A DNA stretch of 64,000 bases from Rallus limicola (Eukaryota; Chordata; Aves; Gruiformes; Rallidae): contig JAKCOZ010000032.1 of assembly GCA_022605955.1 (NCBI GenBank), forward strand, positions 8,680,001-8,744,000. Direction: 5' to 3'. Within the stretch, counting starts at the first letter, position 1; each line of letters starts with the position of its first letter. The translations under genes and the position numbers were made by a program. Below are positions 32,450-44,100 of this stretch, in pieces. The notes below the pieces were generated by a model, which did no database searches, was not told the DNA's origin, and saw only the letters and a list, made by a program, of their open reading frames with translations.

Positions 32450-34399
32450 GGCAATATCAGAACGTCTGGTTATACTTAGAGGGCTTAATAAATGTTTTGC
32501 ACACTCAGCATATGCCACCCACATAAAGGTATGCAAACTTTGAAGTCATCCAAGAAACAAACAAAGGGTAGGGGTTTCTCCCACTGACTCTTTCAATTTG
32601 ATCTTAGGCAGGTGCATTCAGTCTCTGTTTTTTCTTCTCTCTCAAATATCTCTGCGTTTTTCTTGTGCATTTTAAGGATCCCTTTTCAACTGACTGACAC
32701 CAACTCTCCTTGATACAGAATATACCTTGCATTTCTTGCATAAGAACCACTGCTATGAAATAAGGCCCATGCAGGCTTTATAGGTTGGGGTTTTTTTTGA
32801 ATGACCTTGGAGCTGCTCAGCATTGCTCTGGCATGTGACCTGTTGGCTGTGTTCTTGGGAAGGTTTTTCCTGGTGTCTTGCCATCATTCTGGAGGAGAAA
32901 TGAGTTTTTTTCAAGAAGCGTGTGCTTTTTTTTAAAAGCTTTTGTTGGTGAGGAAGCATGGGTAGTAACAAGTCTAATTACAGCCCTTGGTATCCTGTTT
33001 CCAATTTACTGTTATGTTGATTAATTTTCCTTTTGCCTAGCATACCAAGCCACTGGGTAAAGGCTGTTCTCGAACGACTGACCATACTAGTTCAGTTGCA
33101 GATAGAAATGCCTGTTGTTTACAAAGCTGTCTTTACAAACTGTTTCTGTTTAGCCCACACGATATATAGGAAAACTGTCTCAATCCTGGCTTTTGGAGGA
33201 GATGAGTTTAATCTAAAAGGGCTAAATACCCTGCATATTATAATGCTGCCTGTATCTTCCTGCTGACCTGTGTGCCTGTTACCCTTGAAGCTAAACTCAC
33301 TGAATTGTGGTCAAGTCGTAGGTCCAATTAGAAGAACCACTGAACATATGCAATAAATTCAGCTTGAAAGGCCACATGCACAATCTGCCTTGGGTTGGAA
33401 AGCCAAGAGATGCTGTGACCAAACGAGGTCCACAGGGAAGCAGTTCAAAATTGTAGCCCTTTGTTCCCTAAAGCAAAGCCGTCCCTTTCTCCTTGTTTAC
33501 TACCAAACGCAAACAAGCAAACAAAGCTGATGCACTTTTAAAACAAGGCAGTTTGAAGGAAGATGAGAGGGAAAAAGACAGACATACAAGCATTAGAAAG
33601 GGCCTTGGTGTTGAAACGGGAGCAGCAATTAAAGGGGAGATACAAGGGGAGCAATTGGGGCAGCTATCCCAGATGCTTTGTTTTATTTTGGCTGTAACGA
33701 TTCACTGGAAGATGAACCCCTTGTTCTGAGGGGCTCCTTACTACCCTGCAACATCTTGCCCATGCCGAGGCAGCAGATAAAACCTGGAAGATGAGGGAGC
33801 AGAATAAGGTCAAGTCCAGCAAAAATTATTTGTGGTTGGGATTGGGCTCCAAGCCCTGCTGAGATGAGAGGTTTGCACAGGTAGGCTCTGTGAGCAGTAA
33901 AGGTGATGTATGTAGATAAGGTGGCTAAGGGGACAGCTCTCCTCCCAGAGAGCATCAGACCTACTGAGCAGCAAGCACCTACAGTGCTGCCTGCTGGGCT
34001 GCTGGTCTCTGATGGCAGTACTGCTGGGGGACTGTGGTTGTCCTTGCAACCCCCTCCTCCTCAGGGATGCTGGCTTGTTAGGAGAAGAAATTCAGGCAAA
34101 AATATAAAAAACCCTCTAGCTTTATGTAGCCGGGTGCAAAACTTAATTGGTTGGAGGACATCCAAGAGATTGCATCTGATTGAGTCCTTGAAAAGATAAG
34201 ATCTCTTATCAGTTACCTGGCTGGGTGAATTTGTGCTGTGGCTGTGTAGCCTAGTGCTTTGCCAAGGTTCATGTACAAAGAGGTAACTGCATATTCATCC
34301 AGGCTCCTCAATTTAAAGGTATCTCTTGTAGAAAGTTGAGCGATTCATTTATACCTACAAAATACCAATTGTTGGCTAAAATGCAGTCTGCTAACCCAA

Positions 34400-34415
34400 A
34401 TATATATATATATAT
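34400..34415. repeat. (TA)n microsatellite
   Basis: About eight TA dinucleotides followed by TTAATTC; a simple repeat. Confidence 0.9.
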
Positions 34416-35330
34416 TAATTCTTAAATTTTAAGGGTCAAAACCAATTTCAGCTTCATGTCTCTGTGTTTTTCTTATTTGCCATAAAATTTTCTCATGTGC
34501 TCTTGACAAGTCAGAATTGCTGTCCTAGTTTCTGTAAGACACGCTCTCCCATGCCTGCCTGCCTCTTGCCTAGAAAAGAACTGTCTGGAAAAGGAGCAAA
34601 GGTAACACTCCAAAAAAGAAAATGGTGTCGTGGGTTTTATTCAAATGAAACAATGTCTTAAGGAAAGATGGAGATATGCAAAGAGGAAAAAATAAGACTG
34701 TGAAGGGGAGCAGGGGGAGGTCTTGCAAAGCTAGCCAGGGAAATCCTTGCCAGAGTTTTTAGAGGGTTCTGACTGGAAGTTTGCAATACAGTGCGAGCTT
34801 CCTGTGGGTTCAATTTTGTCTGGTTTAGTTATTCAAAACAGCTTTTTAATTGGCTTTTTTAGAAACACACACGTGTTAACCAGCGGCAGTTGGGTTTGTT
34901 AGTATTGGTTATTTTATTATGCATTTCTCATTCAGATGAATCCTTTGCCTCTTGGATAGCTTTGTTCATGCCAACATGAATGTATGAAGCCTTGTTAGCA
35001 TGGGGCCTAACTGGAATCAGTTTTATTTCCTGGGTAGCTGGTTGCTGTGACTCAGTGAACATGGCTGTCCATAGTTCTTATCTTTGCCAGATACAGATCG
35101 AGGCCACGTAGCTTTAGGGAGGGTTTTCTAGTGGTACCATTTAGGTTTAAAATGTAAAATTATCTTGAATGTGTATGGTGAAGGAAAACGAATGGCTGCT
35201 CAGGGCAAGAGTTGGTGGTAAGAGAGGGCAAGGTCAGAGGTAACATGGTGGAAGTGTGTTAACCAGCCTCAGAATGACAGTGTGCACTTGTCTCAGATGG
35301 CAGAACAGGAATGTTTAACGGCAGGGAGTG

Positions 35331-36455
35331 ATCACAGAATCCCAGAATATTAGGGGTTAGAAGGGACCTTGAAAGGTCGGCTAGTCCAGCCCCCCTGCCA
35401 GAGCAGGATCACCCAGACTAAATCACACAGGAAGGCATCCAGGCAGGTTTGGATGTCTCCAGAGAAGGAGACTCCACAGCCTCTCTGGGCAGCCTGTCCC
35501 AGGGCTCCATCACCCTCACAGTGAAACAGTTCCTCCTTATGTTCACACAGAACTTCCTCTGCTCCAGCTTGCACCCGCTGCCCCTTGTCCTGTCACTGCC
35601 CTCACTGAGCAGAGCCTGGCCCTGTCCTCCTGACTCTCACCCTTTATGTATTTATAAACATTAATGAGGTCATCCCTCAGTCTCATCTTCCCCAAGCTAA
35701 AGAGGCCCAGCTCCCTCAGCCTCTCCTCAGAAGGAAGGTGTTCCACCCCCTTCATCACTGTGGTTGCCCTGCACTGGACTCTCTCAAGGAGTTCTATGTC
35801 CTTCTTGAGCTGAGAGGCCCAGAGCTGGATACAATATTCCAGGTGTGGGCTCACCAGGGCAGAGCAGAGGGGGAGAAGAACCTCTCTTGACCTACTAACC
35901 ACCCCCCTTCTAATACACCCCAGGATGCCTTCGGCCTTCTTAGCCACGAGGGCACATTGCTGGTCATGGTCATCCTGATGTCCCCCAGGACCTCCAGGTC
36001 CCTCTCACCTACACAAAACCCCTCCCGGTTTTGTGTCTTCAGCAAACTTGTTGACCATATTCCATCTTCCAGGTCATCAATGAATATATTGAATAGCACA
36101 GGTCCCAGCACCAGCCCCTGAGGGACTCCACTAGATCCAGACCTCCAGACAGATTGTCCCATTGATCAAAACTAGCTGGCTTCTTCCCTACAACCAGCCC
36201 TCAATCCCCATCACTACTTGGCCTTTATATCCTCATAAAAGGCTATTAGATTAGTCAAGCACAACTTCCCCTTGGTATAACCATGCTGTCTGCTCCTAAC
36301 AACCCTCTTATCCTTGATGTGCCTACAGACAGCACCAAAGATAAGTCATTACTTCACCTTTCCAGGGATGCAAGTAAGGCTGACTGGTCTGTAGTTACTT
36401 GGATCCTCCTTCTTGCCCTTTTTGATGATAATGATGGATTTCAGACTTCCTTCTG
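35331..36455 (-). mobile_element. Long CR1 copy reaching into the reverse-transcriptase domain, minus orientation
   Basis: The longest CR1 in the window, about 1.1 kb. Its 3' tail is at the left (GATCACAGAATCCCAGAATA). Reading the complement from the right, RT landmarks appear in the expected order: the NYRPVSLT block (36373-36396), the QHG.TKGK.CLTNL block (about 36240-36282), the SGVPQG block (36115-36132) followed by [18 protein letters not shown], then the catalytic box (36029-36046), then the C-terminal blocks ([47 protein letters not shown]). About 200 bp normally coding the KAFDTV region is missing between 36135 and 36235. The catalytic FADD has become FAED, and the frame shifts just before it. 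The copy is clearly inactive and antisense to ANK3. Confidence 0.95.
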
Positions 36456-37228
36456 TAGTAAGAAAAGGGCAGGTTGAAGACTGTCTTGGCACTGCATACA
36501 AAGTCCAGTGAAGTCAGTAGACGAAAGCTGGTCCTTCAGCCTGGTGTTGTTAATACACTGCTGGTGTTTGAGAGAACGTTTTTCTTTCATTCTGGTGTAC
36601 TGCAAACATTAAGATTTTACTTAAAATGATGCTGTGTGTCTTTTAAGTCTATTTACATAGTGCTTGGAACGACTTTTGAAAAGTGTTTGACCCAGGAGTC
36701 ATGGTGTTGTTGCCTTTCTTGAGTGCTTTTGCCAAATGTAATGGGAATGTCTATGGGAGGGAGTAAAACCACTTGTAGCGTAGCCTGCGAAGCAAAGAGA
36801 ACTCACCTGTCTCCTCAGAGAGGGGAATTAAGTTCTTTCCCTGCAAAGACCTAGAGTTTCTTTGCATTAGGATCAAGTTTCTCTTTGCTTTGGTATTAAA
36901 AACCTCTAGCTGCAAAAGGTGTATTAGCTGTTGCAATTACAATGCCTTAGAAAAAAATCATTAGATGTGCTGGGCACAGATTTCAGTTTTCAGAAAGCAA
37001 AAAACTTTTCGACTTGATGGGCTGATTGGTTCTGTCTGTGAAGTTGACAGACAGAAGAATTCTGGGCAGCTTCTGGGTTTGAAGTCTTCATTTAATTTCC
37101 ACTTCTGCTTTCAGCCAGAAAGACAGACAGTAAAAAGGGGCACCATTGATTCTCAGATATCACAAATGACTAAGCAAATGTTACCATAGGTCTGTTTGGT
37201 CAAAATTATAATGATGGCTAAATATTCT

Positions 37229-37357
37229 GGCGCTAACCCAGCAAAGTACTTAAGCGTGCACTTAAGTTTAAGCCTATTTGTAATTCAGTTGAGTACAGAG
37301 GGAGCACTGTGTGCTTAAAGAGGAGTCCAGTCTTAAGCGGTGTGCTGATCGGGGGCC
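37229..37357. mobile_element. Degraded hairpin element (MITE-like), probably ancient
   Basis: The left arm (37238-37274) reads CCAGCAAAGTACTTAAGCGT then GCACTTAAGTTTAAGC; the right arm (37309-37357) read as its complement gives CAGCACACCGCTTAAGACTG, then TTTAAGCACAC. The arms are imperfect inverted copies around about 34 bp. The CAGCAAAG-CTTAAGC-TTTAAGC pattern resembles, from memory, a family of non-autonomous hairpin elements that is abundant in reptiles and present as old relics in birds. I cannot give a family name with confidence. Confidence 0.5.
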
Positions 37358-40300
37358 ATGGTGCTTACCCTGTCAGAAGAGAGAGTCTTTAGAAGAAAAG
37401 GTCCATCCTGTGCAGACAGGGTTGGGTGTGAGCCCCTGCAAGCCAGAGATTTTACCTGGGATATTAGCTTGAACTATTGGGGATCTTGATCAACTCCAAA
37501 ATTTGGCATTTCAAAAGCCATCATTTCTTTTGTGGGTGCTTTGTTTAAACCTGTTATCGCCAGCATTTACTCTTTACATCAGTAAACATTGACAGTGAGA
37601 AAACCATGAGGATGAGAGTGAGGGTAAGTCCATTACATAAGGCAAAGGTAGGACTCCTAGCACTGTCGCAGCTGATAATTGCACTCATATTATTGATTTA
37701 ATCATGCTTATTAAGCAGCTAATTAACTCATTATATGGCTGGTGTTACAGAGGTATTAATTCAATATGTAAAGTGTAAGTATATAAATTCTCCTTTGGGC
37801 AGACATTTGGAGGCCACAAACAAATGGAAATTTGGAAGATAACTCACCAAAGCCTAGCAACTAATTCAGGCCAATTTTTTTTCAGGCGAGAGTTTCTAAA
37901 TTTGGAAAATGCAGAGCTTGATGTGCTTAAAGACACGAATTTGATTTAAGCTCAACAAAGCATTTTAAGTCGCCAACAAGATCATCACATTCTGAAAAAG
38001 AAAAAAAACCACAAGTGACAAACCCAAATCAAATAACCCATACAACGCTGATTAAAATTTTGAAAATGAAAAAGAAATAAATCCCTCACTTGTAAGTGTT
38101 TGTTTTGGTATGCTGAAACAAAGGATTTTATTTTAAATGTTTTTGTTCTTGCTTTGAAATTTCTATGTAAACGTTTTGGAAAGCTGAACATTCTGATTAC
38201 GATGTGTCATTTATATTCGGCAGTGAGTTCCTAAAATAATTTCTATGTAATCTGGTGGGGTTTTTTCTCAGATTTATTTTTTTGTTGCTGTGAGCAAAGG
38301 GAGCCATTTCAATCACTGAGGCTGCTCTCCCTGTGACAGCCCTCAAAATGTGTCAGGACTCTACAGCAAACTCAGTCTTGTGAAAACTATGAAGGATCAA
38401 CTTACCCTAAGACTGCAGGTGAGATGGAATATGAGCCTATGGTGATGGCATGTGCTGTTGTTCTTGGCACATCCATGATTCCTGAGACTCAAATTAGTGG
38501 TACAATAGCCAAGTGTCAGTGTTCAGGTGAGCCTGTTCTCCGTGACGTTGCACAAGCATGTCTTGTCTTGTAGAGTAAGTTAATTTACTAAAGTATTTTC
38601 ATAAATCCAGGGATCAAACACGAAGACTTCCATTATCATTAATGCAGGTATTCCACCCCGTGTCCTCCTTTAGCCACTAGTGCATTCAGCGTTTGTAATG
38701 GTGTTAGCGCTAGTTGCGTGTAACTGAGATCAGGGGGTGAATTATGGACCTGGAGGGCTCTCCACCTTCTGACCCCCATCAGCAAAAGGCTATGTACTTT
38801 GGAGAGGGTGGATGTCTGTGAGGTGGATGTCGGTGAGGCCTGGTGCTAGAGAGAAACACATCACTTCTGTAGTGATGTTGATTTACACGTGTGTGTTTCC
38901 CTTTTCAAGAGAACAGACTTTTTTTTTTTTTAAACCTTTTATAAACTGGTTTAGGTCAATGGATTCAAACCTAAGATTGCTAAGAAGACTATTTAAAACC
39001 ACAGCTATTATCTATTTTAATTTCCTCTGCTGGAAAGTACCCCAAAACATTCATTATGTGGAGGGTATAATCTCTGAACAAATGACATGGTGGAATTAAT
39101 GAACAATTAACTATGATCATACGTTATAAACAGAGCTGATTAGAATCCACACATGCCTGGGCTTTAGAAAGACTCTTTTGACTCAGCTTTGTGTTGCTGA
39201 GGTAGGTCCGTGCAGCTCTCATTTCTTATTCATTGTGTGAGCATAACATCATTTCCTCTGAGGTAAGGCTGCATCTCTTAGTTTTCATGGCAACCAGACA
39301 AAGAATTCATCTATTCTTCAACTTCTCTATGTGGGGAGGGTAGGGGTGAGGGAAGTGAAGAGGTTTTTCCTGGTAATTTTCCTCTTACCCATTTAGCTCG
39401 TATGCCTACGTTACAGACATTCTCCCATCTCCTGGAGACTATTCTCCGATATCCCATGTGGCGATTAAATGTGGAGAATGCTGTAAAGCTGGGAGGAAGG
39501 GAAGATCTGTCCCCAGTAGCTGTGGCTGCTGGGTGGTGTATGCGGCGTGGAATGCAGTCACTGTGCTCTGCAATTTACTGTCTTCATTTAATCAGACAAG
39601 CGTCAGGTGAACCATAGAAATTCCATCTGCGTTCGCAGTGGGCTCCATGCATACCATTTACACTTTTTTCCTCTCACTTTATTTAACTTCCACATGTATG
39701 TGCTTAATAAACAAGTGTGCCGTTGGGAATAACGTGGATTCTTCCGAAACGGTAATGTCAGATAACTGTGATCAAAAGAAGACTTTGAACCTCAAAAGGA
39801 AAAGGCTCCTGTCATTTTAAAATAGAAGCAGGACCTGAGCTCTTCTAATGTCATTGGGGACGGGCAAGGATTTGTTTCAGGAGCTGCAGTGCAGCACCAG
39901 GCGGATGACTGGACATGCAGCTTGATGATTTTGCATCATGTAAAAGCACTGCTTCCCTCTTATCGCCTCAGTGTTCTAATCACCCTGGAAAGTGAGACAA
40001 AAGAAATGGTCTGCTGGATTACCGACCTTTTATTGTAACAGCAGAATCCTTTCATTGTTTTATCAAATGACTTGATGCCCTCAAGGGCGATGTGTTTGAA
40101 ACCAGGAGATTTCATTTGCAGGAAGCATGCCAAATTCCTGTTACATAAGCAGAGGTGGAGTTTTATACATGTGCTCTGGGTGTGTGTGCACTTGTGCTCC
40201 TTGGAAGATGCATACATGAGAGATGCTTAAAGCAGTGGCTTGGTCTGAAAAAGCAGAGAGCCTAATGTCTGCAGAGGTTTGCTTTGAAATGATCAAAAGT

Positions 40301-41152
40301 TCCTCCTGAAGTTAGGACCAAGTCAATCGGATACAACAGCATCAAGTGGTGAAACGGCTTGTCTCAGTGCCACAAAGATGTGTTCAAATGGTACTTCAAA
40401 TATTCCTAGCCTAATTATTGAGGGTCCTCTTCCAGAGACTATGCACCATAACTGTTAAACAATACAGAATTGTCAGGGGGGGATTTTTAGCAAAACCTAT
40501 GGAATTCTAAGGGTTACGGTCACGATATTAAATGTTTGTGCAATAATTTTGTTTGTAGGATCATTCTGTGATTCTTGTGTGTTCTTGTCTTGCATTACTA
40601 ACTACTTTGAGTTGTACCCAGGTACAGATGGAAAGAAATAGGAGTTAGGCAGATAAATCCAGAGATTTTCTGGTAGGACTTGTTCAGTTATCAAGTGTCA
40701 TTTGCTCATAGTGTGTTCCCTTTTAGACCGTGATTTATCCCATTAGCTGTGCCTTAATACTGCTACATACAAATTATGAAACTGTGCTTGTCTTTAGATA
40801 AAAACACTTTCCACTAAGAATCTGAAAGGGTTTTTTTAAGTTATTAAACACTAAAGGCTTTGGCCCCTCTCCTCTTTGCAAGGTAAATGTGGTGAGCGTG
40901 AAATCTGCCTGCACCTTGCGCAGGCGTTCAGCAGTTACAGGGCTGTGGCTGCAGTGGCTTTGACCCAAACACTAGTGACAAGTGTAAGCAGGCCAGTGCA
41001 CCCCTGGGCGACCATGTTCCTGTCTGAAGGGCACAGAGCATGGTCCCAGGCTGGACATCACAATAGAAGCCCTCAGGAGCATGGCTGGAGATTGTGATGC
41101 TCCGGCCGCAGAGAGCAATGTTTTGTTCACTCCATTTGAACGAGTGGGAGAA

Positions 41153-41184
41153 GGTACCGAGGGTGCAAGGTACCGAGGGTGCAA
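41153..41184 (+). repeat. Exact 16-bp tandem duplication
   Basis: GGTACCGAGGGTGCAA occurs twice in tandem with no mismatch, followed by the partial unit GGGTG. Each copy carries a KpnI-type GGTACC palindrome. Confidence 0.95.
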
Positions 41185-44100
41185 GGGTGTATGTAAAGCA
41201 GGCAGCAGGGCTTTGTCCTTATTTGTGCCTTCAGCTTTCCACTGGCTGAGCCCTGAGGAGCGAGCAGCTCCCTGGGTCTGGAATATCTCCCTCTGTGAGT
41301 TTGGCTTTCAAATTGCTTGGCTCTGGCTGTCCTGCCTCCAGAAGACCTATGGTTTCTTACAGTGGCAGAGGATGGGACAGCCTGCTGTCTGTAGTATGAG
41401 AGAGGGGGAGGTTTTCCCTCTTCCATCTCACAGCATCAGGGAGTTTGAAAGCAGTGTGGTTTGCAAGTTCAACGTTGGAGAAGGTGAGGCTTGTGCTAGT
41501 TGATGGCTGGAGTCCATGTAAGCAAAGGCAGGGGTCCAACTCTGAGGGAACTGGGAGTTACAGCTTCAGTGGGATTAAAATGGAAATCTTCACAGAGGAA
41601 TACTCCTCCTTCCTTAGAGATGTCTGTTACACGCTGATCACTGTGGAGCCCCTTCTGCCGGTTCTTCGTGAGGCAGCTCCAGGAACAGTATCTCATTTTA
41701 TGAGACTGCTGCTCCTTCCAGGCTGGTTACAGCAGCCTTCCCGTAACCCTGCGTCGCTATAATTAGGGCACTGCTGTCCTAATGCACGTGTTCTGCTTCC
41801 AGGATCGAAACAACTCTCTCTTCAGGGCTTTTTGTTGTTCACTGTGGGCATGCTAGACTGTTCAAAGCTGGTGTGACTGTCCTTGATCCAGTTCTGCGTG
41901 AAGTCAGGAATGTGCTCTTTGACTTCCACTAGCCAAGGTAACATGTAAGGTTTTACAGCTGAACTGAATTTCTTGGGCCAGCTGAAGGAGCATCTTTCTT
42001 CACATGTGAATTTTTAATTCTGAGGGGTAAGCAGTATAGTCAGTAGTTGAAGCAAAATGCCTGCAGAGTGCAGGATAAAGTTAATACAAATCATGGCTTG
42101 GTGTGTTTTGCTTTTTGCAGGAATCCTTTCCAAACAGAGCACGGGTATCTGGAGACCAAACCAAGAAAACTTTGATCGATACAGCTGAAGGGAACCTGTA
42201 CCATGAGGTCCTCTGCCAGTAATACAATTGCTTAATAACTGGTGGCATTGATTATTGAGTAACTGAATACTCTGTGCTAAAACATGAGAATATAGATTCA
42301 TTTACAGCAGAGCAGCTCATCTCTCTTCTGGCTTTCAGAGTATCTGTAACTGTACTGTGAGCTACAATATGTTGATGACCCTGGAGAAGCAGCGTGGATG
42401 AGAAGTCATCAGAGACCTCTGTGTGATCTTGGAGTGTGACCTGGTGATTTTGGGGCTACAGTCTGTTTAGATTCATTGCGCCTCTCGTCATGGAAAGCTT
42501 TGGGGCTTAACTCCTTTTTTTCCTCCATTTTACCATACCCAGACCTTGCATGTTAGGGTTGTAGATGTTCAACTTCCTTTCTGCTTTTGAGGGACAGCAG
42601 AAAGGGGTTGTTTTCTTTGGGGGGTGCAGTCTTGCTGGCCCAGTAGGAATTGGAAGTGGGTGGTAGAGGCAAAGTGCATGAGCACCCCTTTTTTTTGGGC
42701 TCTCAGCTTAACTTTAAGATTAAACTGCATGCTCAGCATTTTTACAGCTGAGTTCTTTCTGTTGAATAGAAGCAGAACCATCTTCCAGGCTCTCATGCTT
42801 AGCTGGATCACAGGTTGTGCTGTATAGCCCTTTGCAGGTCTAGTTGGAAAAGCATAAGGTAAAAAGAATGCATTCTCAAACCCATTCTCCCTGTCTGTTT
42901 AGCCTACAGGCGGAGTAGATTGTTTGTTACTACATTGCCATCTCTACAGCATCACCAGTAACCTCATCCATTATCAGGACAATATTTGCCAATTAAAAAA
43001 TGATGCCTGGCATGCACCCTGTCATTTTACTGATGGTAATGGATAAAATCTTGGATGGGAGAACCACCTTTTCTCCTCTCATAACTGTCTACATGAGTGA
43101 TCAGTGTGGCTTTGGTTTGATTAGGAGCATGAATGGAATCTCCACAGGCTCATTTCAGGCTGTGCTTTCTCCCCATCGCCACCAGAAACTCAAATTGCTG
43201 CCTGTATTGGTAGGAAATATCTGGCTGCAAAAGCTCCTTTTGTCCCCAGCCTGTCACCTGGCTGATCTTTTCCTGCAATTATAAGGAAACAGAAGCCCAA
43301 TTCCCAGGACTTTCTGCTTTGGCAGTGATTTGCTTTTAGCTTTAGGGTTCACTGCTGTTCTTTCCTTTCTGTGCTGTGGTGGATTATGCAGGTGTCAGAA
43401 CTGTAAAAGCCCAGTTATCTTTGTTTCCACAAGCTTGATTGCAATTTTGGTCCCAGAAGCTACTGTGAAAAAGCAAGCCAGCATGAGTTCTGAAACTCTG
43501 ACCCCAAAAGGTACGTCGCCGTTAAATCTCTGAACTTCGACATTAAAATATTTTCATTTTCTCTTAAGAAGAAACTGAAAAAAAGCTGGTTGATAAAGGT
43601 TTCACAATGGCATGCTTTTGCTACACATGGAGCGTGAGTCACAGCATCAGTAACATCAAAGCGTTTGCTTCCTCCCTGACATACCATTTGTACCTCGGCA
43701 AAGGCAGGTGCGATACGCGTGTTGACTGGCTGCACGGTGAGCGCTTACTAATCAGGAGGCTTAAGCTCATGAGAAAGCCACAGACACTGTAGATGTAACT
43801 CTTCTCCCAGAGTTACAGACAGATGCATTAGGCTGGAGACAGACTTAGAATCTTTGGACTTGATCCTCGGTGGAAAACAAAGTGAATTGCTACCAGAGAC
43901 TGACTCATATCAACACTTTCTGCTTGCCTCCATCACTCTTGAGCATGTGTTGGTTTACTTTCTAAGTAGCATTTGGCCATATGTTGAACAAGTCCTCTAG
44001 GAATGACTTGCCAAGTGCCAGGAAGTGCTCTCCTGTGACAATTTGACAGGTAGACTAATATTATTCTCTTTTAATGATGTTTTAAGATAAGCAGAGATTA

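Larger units (their letters stand above)
29191..35330 (+). other. ANK3 intron, second part (6 kb, single-copy)
   Basis: No gene or recognised transposon. It contains a cluster of E-box and CRE-like sites at 29380-29560, a small CpG-dense patch at 30070-30132, a T18 run at 32432-32449 and a TA microsatellite at 34400-34415. Open frames at 30322-30654 and 33903-34199 have no recognisable motifs. Confidence 0.7.

Noticed and set aside
40555..40580. ATTCTGTGATTCTTG resembling a CR1 tail
   Set aside because: No CR1 body precedes it on either strand.
41081..41503. 140-codon plus-strand open frame
   Set aside because: It overlaps a 99-codon frame on the other strand, includes the 16-bp tandem duplication, has no recognisable domain and lies in a locally GC-richer patch where stops are rarer.
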